Assembly (NCBI GenBank): GCA_964564785.1
Contig: CAZMCT010000088.1
Span: 1 to 17,095, forward strand
Length of the DNA stretch: 17,095 bases
From: CAZMCT01 sp964564785
GTDB taxonomy: Bacteria > Planctomycetota > Phycisphaerae > UBA1845 > Fen-1342
Direction of reading: 5' to 3'
The notes beneath the pieces are model-generated. The model had not been told where the DNA came from. It saw only the letters and a program-made list of their open reading frames with translations, and did not search any database. Position 1 is the first letter of the stretch. Each line of letters begins with the position of its first letter. Shown piece after piece: positions 1-6,414 of this stretch. The position numbers were made by a program, and so were the translations under genes.

Positions 1-414
1 CGGCTGGACCGCATGGCGCGGGCCGCGACGGCCGGACTGCTGGCGGCCGAACGGCGCCTGAACTGCGCTCTTGGCCGGGCCGAGCGGGCGGGCCCGGTGC
101 CCCGACTGGCGCGCTACGACGACCACCTGCGGAGTACGGCCGGGCGGCTGGCCGCGGACGTGCGGCTGCTGCTCGCGCACCGTTTGCGACTGCTGGAGGC
201 CCGCGTGCAGGCGCTGGCGGCGTGCGATCCGCGGCAGGTGCTGCGGCGGGGCTACAGCCTGACGCGGCACGCCCGGACACGGGAGCTGATCCGCTCGGTC
301 GCCCAGGTGCACGACGGACTGCGCATCGTGACGGAAGTGGCCGACGGCGAGTTTCGCGCCACGGCCGAGGATCCGCGGCAGCCGGGGCTGTTCGATGCGG
401 TGCGCGAGCCGTAG
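1..414 (+). CDS. xseA: Exodeoxyribonuclease VII large subunit, C-terminal part (runs off left edge)
   Basis: The frame is open from base 1 to the TAG at 412-414, so only about the last 137 residues are present. Exonuclease VII degrades single-stranded DNA, and the large subunit carries the catalytic domain. The visible part is the coiled-coil and tail region: an Arg/Leu/Ala-rich helical stretch of about 75 residues, then the family signature L..(C/D)P..VL.RGYSLTR (DPRQVLRRGYSLTR), then a short beta segment ending VADGEFRATAED. RGYSLTR is a strong mark of XseA C-termini. The ATG at 13 is internal, not the start. The gene converges on ispH with about 20 bp between the stop codons. Nothing looks broken. 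The small subunit xseB is not in view. Confidence 0.85.
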   Translation, partial: RLDRMARAATAGLLAAERRLNCALGRAERAGPVPRLARYDDHLRSTAGRLAADVRLLLAHRLRLLEARVQALAACDPRQVLRRGYSLTRHARTRELIRSVAQVHDGLRIVTEVADGEFRATAEDPRQPGLFDAVREP

Positions 415-434
415 CCCGCCGGGCGCGGGAGCCT

Positions 435-1385
435 TCAGACCAGCGTGCGGCCGCCGCTGGTGAGGTCGACCATCTTCGGCAGCGTAAACGTGACACCTTC
501 GTCCGGGGCGGCCACTTCCTCGACCTGATCGACGCCCCGCTCGCGTAGCCACGCCAGCACGCCCTGTACGACGTCCTCGGGGGCGCTGGCGCCGGACGTG
601 ACGCCCACGCGCTGTACACCCGCGAGCCAGGCCGGATCGAGGTCTTCCGGGCCGTCGATCAGGTGGCTGGCCACGCCGCGGCTGCGGGCAACCTCGGTGA
701 GCCGTCGCGAGTTCGAGGAGTTCTGCGAGCCCACCACCAGCAGCAGGTCGATCCGGTCGCAGATCTCCTTCACGGCGCTCTGCCGGTTCTGCGTCGCGTA
801 GCAGATGTCGTCGGAGGGAGGCAGCTCGAGGTGCGGGAAGCGGGCCCGCAGCGCCGTCACGATGTCGTGCGTGTCGTCCTGGCTGAGCGTGGTCTGCGTC
901 AGAATGATGGCCGGCTCGTCCGGACGCAGCGCGAGCCGCGCTACGTCCTCGAGGTCCTCGACCAGCGTCGTGCGTTCGGGCGCCTGACCCATGGTGCCGA
1001 TCACCTCGTCGTGCCCGGCGTGGCCGATCAGGATGACGCGGTAGCCGCGCTTCACGTAGCGCTTGACCTCGACGTGCACCTTGCGCACCAGCGGGCAGGT
1101 CGCGTCGATGATCCGCAGCCCGCGGCGCTCGGCCGCGACGTAGACCTCGGGCGGCGAGCCGTGGGCCGAGAGAATCGCGACCGCTCCGGCCGGAACCTCG
1201 TCGAGCTCTTCCACGAACACGGCCCCCAATGCCCGCAGCCGCTGCACCACGTGCAGGTTGTGGACGATCTCCTTGCGGACGTAGACCGGCGTGCCGTACT
1301 GCTCCAGCGCCAGCTCGACCACGCGGATCGCCCGCTCGACCCCGGCACAGAATCCCCGCGGCTTGGCCACAATCGCCTGCATCAT
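435..1385 (-). CDS. ispH: 4-hydroxy-3-methylbut-2-enyl diphosphate reductase (IspH/LytB)
   Basis: Last enzyme of the MEP isoprenoid pathway; a cytoplasmic [4Fe-4S] reductase turning HMBPP into IPP and DMAPP. The product is 316 aa, the usual size. The three cluster cysteines are visible: C13 in GFCAGV, one in DATCPLV (near residue 97) and one in DDICYATQNRQ (near 195). Substrate-binding motifs IVHN, SAHGSPP and GHAGHDEVIGTMG are also present; the last holds the Glu expected to be the proton donor. The start is either of two adjacent ATGs (1385 or 1382). A TATAAT lies 6 nt upstream of the first, so the mRNA is probably leaderless and no Shine-Dalgarno is expected. It is divergent from the lipoprotein hydrolase gene and convergent with xseA. 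ispF, another MEP gene, lies at 13719-14213. Confidence 0.96.
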   Translation of the reverse strand: MMQAIVAKPRGFCAGVERAIRVVELALEQYGTPVYVRKEIVHNLHVVQRLRALGAVFVEELDEVPAGAVAILSAHGSPPEVYVAAERRGLRIIDATCPLVRKVHVEVKRYVKRGYRVILIGHAGHDEVIGTMGQAPERTTLVEDLEDVARLALRPDEPAIILTQTTLSQDDTHDIVTALRARFPHLELPPSDDICYATQNRQSAVKEICDRIDLLLVVGSQNSSNSRRLTEVARSRGVASHLIDGPEDLDPAWLAGVQRVGVTSGASAPEDVVQGVLAWLRERGVDQVEEVAAPDEGVTFTLPKMVDLTSGGRTLV

Positions 1386-1391
1386 CCAGCG

Positions 1392-1397
1392 ATTATA
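1392..1397 (-). promoter_or_regulatory. -10 box of ispH (TATAAT)
   Basis: On the minus strand the sequence reads GCCTATAATCGCTGG then ATG. The perfect -10 hexamer ends 6 nt before the first ATG at 1385, so transcription should begin at or next to the start codon. No convincing -35 lies 16-18 bp upstream (GCCGGT at 17 bp). The same GCCTATAAT string occurs at the DUF4136-like gene. Confidence 0.7.
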
Positions 1398-1446
1398 GGC
1401 TGCCCACGCGACCGACCGGCCGGGCGGCGGTCGCCTCGGCCGCGAC

Positions 1447-1452
1447 TACAAT
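1447..1452 (+). promoter_or_regulatory. -10 box (TACAAT) for the lipoprotein hydrolase
   Basis: GACTACAATCC lies in the 108-bp divergent gap between ispH and the hydrolase. It predicts a transcript starting near 1459 with a leader of about 35 nt before the ATG at 1494. No clear -35 is seen. Confidence 0.5.
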
Positions 1453-1493
1453 CCTCCGAACCTGGTCCGGACCCCTCGGCAGGCTGGAATGCC

Positions 1494-2483
1494 ATGCAAC
1501 CAATCCCGCTGTTTGCAACACTCGTGATCGCCGTCACCTTGCTCTCCGGCTGCGCACAGCCGCTGCCGTGCCCCTCGGCCGCACCGTCGCCGACCAGCGC
1601 GTCGCCGGCGGACGGCGCCGTGTTCGTCGGCCGCGGCGATCCCTACGCTCCAGGGCCCCTGGCCGTGCGGCGGCTCACGCTCGAGCGCTGCGAGGGCGGC
1701 CTGCCGGCGCCCTTGCTGATCTTCGCCCCCGAGACAGCGGGCACATACCCCGTGGTGGTGTTCCACCATGGGTTTATCACGAGAAACACGGCCTATTCGG
1801 AAGTGCTCCGCCACCTCGCCGGCCACGGCTTTGTCGTCGTCGCTCCGCAGATGTACGAGCCCGGCCTGCCCGCGCTGCTCGGCCGGCCAACCGCGGCCGA
1901 GGAAGCCGCCGCCGCCCGCGAGCTGCTGGCGTGGCTTGACGGGCACCTGGCCGCGGCCGTGGGCGTGGACGCCGATACCGGCCGCTTGGGCTTGGCGGGG
2001 CACTCGCGCGGCGGCAAGGTGGCGTGGCTGGTGCTCACGGGCGATCCGGCGCGGGCGGCGGCGCTCGCGCTGGTCGACCCCGTGGACGGGACGGGTGGCC
2101 CGCTGGCCAACCAGAGCCGCGCCGTGCAGGGCCCGGCCGCGTTCGACGTGCCGACGCTGGTACTCGGGAGCGGCCTGGGCGGGTCGTGTGCGCCCGAGGG
2201 TGACAATCACGAGGTGTTTTTCGCGGCCGCCCCGAGCCCCGCGTGGCACGTGGTCGTTGCCGACGCCGGCCACGCCGACATGCTGGACGAGGAGGTCGCC
2301 GCGTCGGCGGCCGCGATCTGCGCCACCGGGCCGGATCGGGCCGGCATGCGGCGGCTGACGGCCGGGCTGCTGACGGCCCTCTTTCGTGGCACGCTCCAGG
2401 GGGATGCGCGCGCGCTGGAGTATCTCGGCCCGGACGCACAGTTTCCGCGGCTGGTGAGCGTCGAGACGCGCGCCGCATCCTGA
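1494..2483 (+). CDS. Lipoprotein alpha/beta hydrolase (chlorophyllase/dienelactone-hydrolase-like)
   Basis: Predicted exported serine hydrolase of 329 aa. The N-terminus is a lipoprotein signal peptide, with lipobox LLSGC and acylated Cys at residue 20, so the enzyme should be membrane-anchored outside the cytoplasm. A short Pro/Ser/Ala linker follows, then an alpha/beta-hydrolase fold: oxyanion region VVVFHHGF (88-94), nucleophile elbow GHSRGG with Ser171, a candidate acid in LVDPVDG (Asp195 or Asp198), and the catalytic His in DAGHADML (His260). The GHSRGG elbow and HHGF resemble chlorophyllase-like and platelet-activating-factor-acetylhydrolase-like families; the substrate is unknown. The frame is open far upstream, antisense to ispH, but the ATG at 1494 gives a clean signal peptide and follows a TACAAT box. 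The C-terminal 40 residues (YLGPDAQF) fit the family. It was probably transcribed with the small ORF downstream. Confidence 0.8.
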   Translation: MQPIPLFATLVIAVTLLSGCAQPLPCPSAAPSPTSASPADGAVFVGRGDPYAPGPLAVRRLTLERCEGGLPAPLLIFAPETAGTYPVVVFHHGFITRNTAYSEVLRHLAGHGFVVVAPQMYEPGLPALLGRPTAAEEAAAARELLAWLDGHLAAAVGVDADTGRLGLAGHSRGGKVAWLVLTGDPARAAALALVDPVDGTGGPLANQSRAVQGPAAFDVPTLVLGSGLGGSCAPEGDNHEVFFAAAPSPAWHVVVADAGHADMLDEEVAASAAAICATGPDRAGMRRLTAGLLTALFRGTLQGDARALEYLGPDAQFPRLVSVETRAAS

Positions 2484-2613
2484 TCGACGCGGCCCGAGCC
2501 GCGTTCGCGAAGGGGCGCTTCAGCCTACTTACGGACGAACTTCTCGACAGGGACACGCGCGGCTCGGGCACCGCGTCAACATCCACAGCCTCGCGTTCGA
2601 CGCCGCATCCGGC

Positions 2614-2934
2614 GTGCTTTGGCTGAGTGGTGAGCCCGATACCGGCTCCGACGAGCTGCTGTGCGTGGACGCCGACGCGGAACCGGACGTGCTCCTGGAG
2701 GTCCGCGAATTCGACCTCCGACTGGACGCGCTGACGTGGGACGGAACGCACCTGTGGGCGCTGCGCAGCTCGCGTTTCGTGCTGCGGATCGACCCGCTGA
2801 CATTCGAAGTTCTCGAAACGTACCTGCTGCCGGACTACCGCGACGACTGGCAGGGGATCGCGGCCGTCGGCGACCAGCTGTCCGTCATCGGCCAGCGGGA
2901 CGACGAGGGTGTGCTGGTGGAGCTGGAGTCGTAG
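2614..2934 (+). CDS. Small beta-propeller-like hypothetical protein, probably N-terminally incomplete
   Basis: Unidentified product of 106 aa from a GTG at 2614. The sequence has blade-like repeats: SGVLWLSGEP, LDALTWDGTHLWAL..., RIDPLTFEVLETY, and DDWQGIAAVGDQLSVIG. These resemble six- or seven-bladed propeller or NHL-type proteins, though 106 aa is too short for a full propeller. The GTG has no good ribosome-binding site, and GC-rich third positions in this frame begin earlier, near 2555. Upstream (2462-2570) the next frame looks coding (RILIDAARAAFAKG...). A single-base frameshift near 2555-2575 would join the two. It may therefore be a decayed or mis-sequenced gene rather than an intact small one. 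No signal peptide is visible. Confidence 0.45.
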   Translation: MLWLSGEPDTGSDELLCVDADAEPDVLLEVREFDLRLDALTWDGTHLWALRSSRFVLRIDPLTFEVLETYLLPDYRDDWQGIAAVGDQLSVIGQRDDEGVLVELES

Positions 2935-2941
2935 CCGACAA

Positions 2942-2958
2942 GTTTCGCGTCGCGAAAC
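2942..2958. terminator. Inverted repeat after the small ORF
   Basis: GTTTCGCG-T-CGCGAAAC is a perfect dyad of 8-bp arms beginning 8 nt after the TAG at 2932-2934. As RNA it would fold with a 6-bp stem and a small loop. No U-run follows. It may be a terminator or an operator; its position favours a terminator. Confidence 0.3.
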
Positions 2959-3025
2959 GCCAGCCAACCGTCGTGCGGCCGCCCGCCGCGGCCATGTCGG
3001 CCATGGTTCGTCGCGCACCCGCAAG

Positions 3026-3046
3026 CGTCAGCCCTTCGGCCTGACG
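3026..3046 (+). terminator. Hairpin with TTCG-type loop upstream of citF
   Basis: CGTCAG and CTGACG arms enclose CCCTTCGGC, giving a strong stem with one mismatch. It is followed by CCCGTTT, only a weak T-run. It lies between the small ORF and the citF -10 box, so it could end upstream transcription. Confidence 0.35.
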
Positions 3047-3057
3047 CCCGTTTCGGC

Positions 3058-3063
3058 TACCAT
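3058..3063 (+). promoter_or_regulatory. -10-like box (TACCAT) for citF
   Basis: GGCTACCATGCCGAC sits 33 nt upstream of the citF ATG, placing a start site near 3070. It closely matches the element before ispF (GTTACCATGTCGAC). No -35 is evident. Confidence 0.4.
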
Positions 3064-3096
3064 GCCGACATCCCGCTCTGTTACAAGGAACACCGC

Positions 3097-4857
3097 ATGC
3101 CACGTGACTGCGAGCTCGTCAGGAACGCCGCCGGCCGGCTGGTCCCCACCTTCGTCAACGGTGTCGCGCAGGTCCCCTTTCAGGGCGTCGGGCGCTATAC
3201 GCCCACCGGTCGCCGGGCCGCCCCGCCGATCGCCTCGTCCAACAATTACCCCCGCGACGGGAACAAGGTGGTGGCGTTCGTCCGGGATCGAGGCGACCAG
3301 GGATCGCAGGGTCCAGGCGTGGGGACCCCCGGCGTGATGCCCTCTCCAAGGGGGAACGAGTGCATGCGGCTGATTCCCTCCCGCGCGGTCGAGTGCGCTG
3401 CTGCCGTCGAGGCCTTCAAGGTCGCCCTGAAGAAGGCGGGCCTCCGCGACGGCATGACCATCTCGACCCACCACCATTTCCGCAACGGCGACAAGGTGGC
3501 CGTGCCGCTGCTGACGGCTGCGGCCGAGCTCGGTGTGAAAGACCTGCGCTGGTTCCCCTCGGCCTGCTTCCCCTGCCACGCCCCCCTGATCCCGCTGCTG
3601 GAGTCCGGCGTGATCCAGCGGATCGAGGGCAGCATGAACGGCCCGCTCGGCGACTTCTGCTCGGCTGGCAAGATGCGCGGCCAGGGCGTGCTCCGCTCGC
3701 ACGGTGGCCGTTGGCAGGCGGTGCAGGATGGCGAGGTGCACATCGACGTGGCCGTGCTCGCGTGCCCGGCCTGCGACCCGTTCGGCAACGCGAACGGAGT
3801 CAACGGCCGGTCGGCCTGCGGCGGGCTGGGTTTCGGCCTGGTGGACTCGCTGTACGCGGATCACGTGATCGCGGTGACCGATAACCTGGTGCCGTTCCCG
3901 TGCGTGCCGTGGCAGATCCAGGGCAACAACGTCGACCAGGTGGTCGTCCTCGACGAGATCGGCGACCCGGCCAAGATCGTCAGCGGCACGACCGAGCTGA
4001 CCAAGAGCCCCGACCGGTTGATGATCGCCGAGCTGGCGGCGCAGTTCGTCCGCGACGCGGGTCTGCTGCGCGACGGCTTCTCGTTCCAGGCCGGGGCGGG
4101 CGGGACGGCCCTGGCGTTCGCGATCTACCTCCGCGAGCACATGCGGCAGGTCGGCGGCGGCAGCGGCCCCGGCGGGGCCGTCAAGGCCCGCTTCATCCGC
4201 GGCGGCAGCACGAAGTATCTCGTGGAGATGCTGAACGAGGGGCTGACCGACTACATTCTCGACGGGCAGACGTTCGACCTGCACGGCGTCACAAGCATGC
4301 GCGACAACGCCCGGCACGTGATGACCAGCCCGTTCACGTCGTACAACTGGCACGGCAAGGGGCACTTCGCGACATTCGTCGACATCTGCGTGCTGGGTGC
4401 GACGGAGGTCGACGTGGACTTCAACGCCAACGTCGTGACGCACAGCGACGGCCGGCTGCTGCACGGCATCGGCGGCTGGCAGAACTGCCTCGCCAGCCCA
4501 TGTGTGATCCTGCCGATTCCGAGCGTGCGCGACCGCATCCCCGTGATCGTCGATCAGGTGACGACGCTGGTCGGCCCGGGCGAGCTGATCGACGTGGTGG
4601 TGACCGAGCGCGGCATCGCGGTGAACCCACGCCGCGCGGACCTGCTGAGCGCGCTGAAGGACAACGGCAGCAAGCTCCCGATCCGCCCGATCCGTGAGCT
4701 GAAGGCCGAAGTCGACCGGATGTGCGGCGGCCCGCCGGCCCCGCCCAAGTGGGGCGACCGGGTGGTGGCCGTGATCAAGTGGGTCGACGGCACGGTGATC
4801 GACTGCGCCCGCGAGGTGGAGATCAAAGGCGCGGCAATGGGGGGCGGCGGAGAGTAG
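3097..4857 (+). CDS. citF: Citrate lyase alpha subunit / citrate CoA-transferase homologue
   Basis: Homologue of CitF, which in the ATP-independent citrate lyase complex exchanges citrate for acetate on the acyl-carrier prosthetic group (class I CoA-transferase fold, cytoplasmic). It has 586 aa against about 510 in enterobacteria; the extra length is mainly N-terminal, since the conserved part starts near residue 95. Family blocks in order: GLRDGMTISTHHHFRNGD (115-132), HGGRWQAVQDGEVHIDVAVL (202-221), CDPFGNANG (226-234), CGGLGFGLVDS (241-251), GDPAKI (289-294), GFSFQAGAGGTALA (327-340), DFNANVVTHSDG (441-452), RGIAVNP (505-511), and GDRVVAVIKWVDGTVIDC (553-570). Each aligns with an E. coli/Klebsiella CitF block. 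The start is supported by AAGGAA at 3085-3090, 6 nt before the ATG. No citC, citD, citE, citX or citG is adjacent, so membership of a classical citrate lyase is unproven. A CoA-transferase with another substrate is the main alternative. Confidence 0.88.
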   Translation: MPRDCELVRNAAGRLVPTFVNGVAQVPFQGVGRYTPTGRRAAPPIASSNNYPRDGNKVVAFVRDRGDQGSQGPGVGTPGVMPSPRGNECMRLIPSRAVECAAAVEAFKVALKKAGLRDGMTISTHHHFRNGDKVAVPLLTAAAELGVKDLRWFPSACFPCHAPLIPLLESGVIQRIEGSMNGPLGDFCSAGKMRGQGVLRSHGGRWQAVQDGEVHIDVAVLACPACDPFGNANGVNGRSACGGLGFGLVDSLYADHVIAVTDNLVPFPCVPWQIQGNNVDQVVVLDEIGDPAKIVSGTTELTKSPDRLMIAELAAQFVRDAGLLRDGFSFQAGAGGTALAFAIYLREHMRQVGGGSGPGGAVKARFIRGGSTKYLVEMLNEGLTDYILDGQTFDLHGVTSMRDNARHVMTSPFTSYNWHGKGHFATFVDICVLGATEVDVDFNANVVTHSDGRLLHGIGGWQNCLASPCVILPIPSVRDRIPVIVDQVTTLVGPGELIDVVVTERGIAVNPRRADLLSALKDNGSKLPIRPIRELKAEVDRMCGGPPAPPKWGDRVVAVIKWVDGTVIDCAREVEIKGAAMGGGGE

Positions 4858-4871
4858 GCGCCGCGTGCTCC

Positions 4872-4964
4872 GTGGCATGGCCGCTTGGACAGGGGTGGCA
4901 TGGCCGCTGGGCAGCCCGCCGCAGCGCGCGACAACGCCGTCTGTGCCGGGGCTCTTTATGCGCC
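4872..4964 (+). repeat. Left repeat block: two direct 23-bp units plus decayed 70-bp unit
   Basis: GTGGCATGGCCGCTTGGAC starts at 4872 and GTGGCATGGCCGCTGGGC at 4895, exactly 23 bp apart. The second copy begins a 70-bp stretch (4895-4964) that recurs, diverged, at 5100-5168: the first 26 bp are identical and both end CTTYATGCGCC. The block starts 14 bp after the citF stop and leads into the assembly gap. The 23-bp period is not a multiple of three and no gene is seen. Confidence 0.85.
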
Positions 4965-4973
4965 GCATCCGCC

Positions 4974-5073
4974 NNNNNNNNNNNNNNNNNNNNNNNNNNN
5001 NNNNNNNNNNNNNNNNNNNNNNNNNNNNNNNNNNNNNNNNNNNNNNNNNNNNNNNNNNNNNNNNNNNNNNNNN
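4974..5073. other. Assembly gap (100 N)
   Basis: Exactly 100 N, the usual placeholder for a gap of unknown size. Homologous repeat blocks lie on both sides, so the gap probably hides further repeat copies that could not be assembled. Distances across it are unreliable. Confidence 0.95.
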
Positions 5074-5099
5074 GCCACCCGGGCGCGCGCGTGCTTTCT

Positions 5100-5168
5100 G
5101 TGGCATGGCCGCTGGGCAGCCCGCCTCGCCGCGCAAAGCCCCCTCTATGCTGAGGTGCTTCATGCGCC
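5100..5168 (+). repeat. Right copy of the 70-bp repeat, same orientation as the left block
   Basis: The first 26 bases match 4895-4920 exactly (GTGGCATGGCCGCTGGGC, then AGCCCGCC). The remaining 43 bases are diverged but end in the shared CTTCATGCGCC. Upstream, GCGCGCGTGCT matches the sequence before the left block (GCCGCGTGCT), so the duplicated unit is longer than 70 bp. Confidence 0.8.
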
Positions 5169-5177
5169 ACGGGACGT

Positions 5178-5269
5178 CTCCAGGCGGCCATGCCACCTTC
5201 CTCCAGGCGGCCATGCCACCTTCCTCCAAGCGGCCATGCCAACGCTCTCCAAGCGTCCATGCCAGGTGT
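5178..5269 (-). repeat. Four tandem 23-bp repeats in inverted orientation
   Basis: Units start at 5178, 5201, 5224 and 5247, exactly 23 bp apart. The consensus core is CTCCARGCGGCCATGCCAC, followed by CTT(C) in the first two. The fourth is most diverged (GCGTCCATGCCAG). The core is the reverse complement of the units at 4872, 4895 and 5100: GTGGCATGGCCGC (5100-5112) and GCGGCCATGCCAC (5184-5196) form a perfect 13-bp inverted repeat. There are no unique spacers, so this is not a CRISPR. The array ends 5 bp before the TATAAT of the methyltransferase gene and covers its -35 region. Confidence 0.9.
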
Positions 5270-5274
5270 TGGGG

Positions 5275-5280
5275 TATAAT
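5275..5280 (+). promoter_or_regulatory. -10 box (TATAAT) of the isoaspartyl methyltransferase gene
   Basis: TTGGGGTATAATGCGCGGG places a start near 5287 and a leader of about 24 nt carrying GGGAGG (5299-5304) 6 nt before the ATG at 5311. The -35 position (about 5252-5257, AGCGTC) lies inside the last 23-bp repeat and does not match TTGACA. Confidence 0.65.
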
Positions 5281-5310
5281 GCGCGGGCGTGCGGACATGG
5301 GAGGTCTGCC

Positions 5311-6348
5311 ATGAACGCCTCAGCCGAGCACGCCGATCCGGGGTGCGTGAACGACGGCGGTCGAACCGGAGGCGGCGGACGGGCGGGGACGTCCTCCACG
5401 GGGGCCGCCGCGGAATCGCGCTGGTCGCACCTCCTCCTCGCAGCCGTCGCCCTTGCGGTGCTGCTGCTCCTGTTCCCCTCGCCACTCCGCGACGGACCGC
5501 CGCCCGACGAGCCGCCGGCCGCGCGCGAGTTCGCTGCTCTGAACGCGCAGGAAGCCGCACCGTCCAGGCTGAGTCCGGGGTCGCCAACGACGTCCACGGC
5601 GCCGGCCACGGCCGCGGCCAGCGAACCGGCCACGGCTCCACTTGTGCGGCGCGATGCGCGGGGCGTGCTTGTCTGGCCGCGGCCCCGATTCGCCGGGCGA
5701 CAGGCTGAGCGCGACGCGATGGTGGCGCAGCAGATCGCGCGGGGATTCGACCGCATCCCGGTGAAGGACCCGCGTGTGCTCGACGCCCTGCGGGCTGTGC
5801 CGCGGCACGAGTTCGTTCCCGTGGCGGAGCAGGCGCTGGCCTACGCGGACCGCCCGCTGCCGATCGGCCATGACCAGACCATCTCGCAGCCGTACATCGT
5901 CGCGCTGATGACGGAGCTGCTCGCGGTCCAGCCCGGGCAGCGCATCCTCGAGATCGGCACCGGCTCTGGCTACCAGGCCGCGGTGCTGGCCGAGCTGACG
6001 CCCTACGTCTACTCGATCGAGATCGTCGAGCCGCTGGCGACCGCGGCCCGCGAGCGGCTCGAGCGGCTGGGTTACCGGACGGTGCAGGTGCGGGCGGGCG
6101 ACGGCTACCAGGGCTGGCCGGAGCACGCGCCGTTCGATGGCGTGATCGTCACCTGCGCGCCGGACGCGGTGCCGGCGCCGCTGTGGGAGCAGCTCGCGCC
6201 CGGCGGGCGGATCGTCATTCCGCTCGGCCGCCCGTGGTCGGACCAGCGGCTCGTCGTGCTGACGAAGCGGCCGGACGGCAGCCGTGAGTCGCGCGAGGTG
6301 CTGCCCGTGCGTTTCGTGCCGATGACGGGCGAAGCGGAGCAGCCGTAG
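5311..6348 (+). CDS. pcm: Membrane-anchored protein-L-isoaspartate O-methyltransferase
   Basis: Protein-repair enzyme that methylates L-isoaspartyl residues with SAM. The catalytic domain spans about residues 130-345 and has the family signature DRPLPIGHDQTISQPYIVAL (180-199) and SAM motif I ILEIGTGSGYQAAVLAEL (212-229), followed by YSIEIVEPLA, GDGYQGWPEHAPFDGVIVTCA and LAPGGRIVIPLG. The product is 345 aa against about 210 for typical Pcm. The extra N-terminus has a hydrophobic helix (HLLLAAVALAVLLLLF, about 40-55) and a Pro/Ala/Thr-rich linker (60-115), suggesting a membrane anchor with the enzyme domain tethered, perhaps outside the cytoplasm. The ATG at 5311 follows GGGAGG by 6 nt and a TATAAT. 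The frame is open further upstream only through repeats and N. It is followed directly by a hairpin, so it is probably monocistronic. Confidence 0.92.
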   Translation: MNASAEHADPGCVNDGGRTGGGGRAGTSSTGAAAESRWSHLLLAAVALAVLLLLFPSPLRDGPPPDEPPAAREFAALNAQEAAPSRLSPGSPTTSTAPATAAASEPATAPLVRRDARGVLVWPRPRFAGRQAERDAMVAQQIARGFDRIPVKDPRVLDALRAVPRHEFVPVAEQALAYADRPLPIGHDQTISQPYIVALMTELLAVQPGQRILEIGTGSGYQAAVLAELTPYVYSIEIVEPLATAARERLERLGYRTVQVRAGDGYQGWPEHAPFDGVIVTCAPDAVPAPLWEQLAPGGRIVIPLGRPWSDQRLVVLTKRPDGSRESREVLPVRFVPMTGEAEQP

Positions 6349-6367
6349 GGTGCGTCCCCGACGCACC
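6349..6367 (+). terminator. Stem-loop right after the pcm stop
   Basis: GGTGCGTC-CCC-GACGCACC is a perfect 8-bp GC-rich stem with a 3-nt loop, starting at the base after the TAG (6346-6348). Only a weak T-containing tail (GTCTCGATTCTC) follows. It may act as a terminator or 3'-end stabiliser. Confidence 0.5.
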
Positions 6368-6414
6368 GTCTCGATTCTCAGTGCGCTCCCGCCCAATTAC
6401 AAACCCGAGTCTCC

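Noticed and set aside
663..1493. Upstream extension of the lipoprotein hydrolase frame
   Set aside because: It is antisense to ispH; the ATG at 1494 gives a lipoprotein signal peptide and follows a promoter-like box.
5178..5269. CRISPR array
   Set aside because: Units are 23 bp in direct tandem with no unique spacers, the copies occur in both orientations, and no cas gene is near.
3028..5298. Antisense open frame of over 750 codons spanning citF and the N gap
   Set aside because: It runs through 100 N, lies opposite a clear CitF, and has the His/Val/Asp/Arg-rich composition typical of antisense frames in high-GC DNA.
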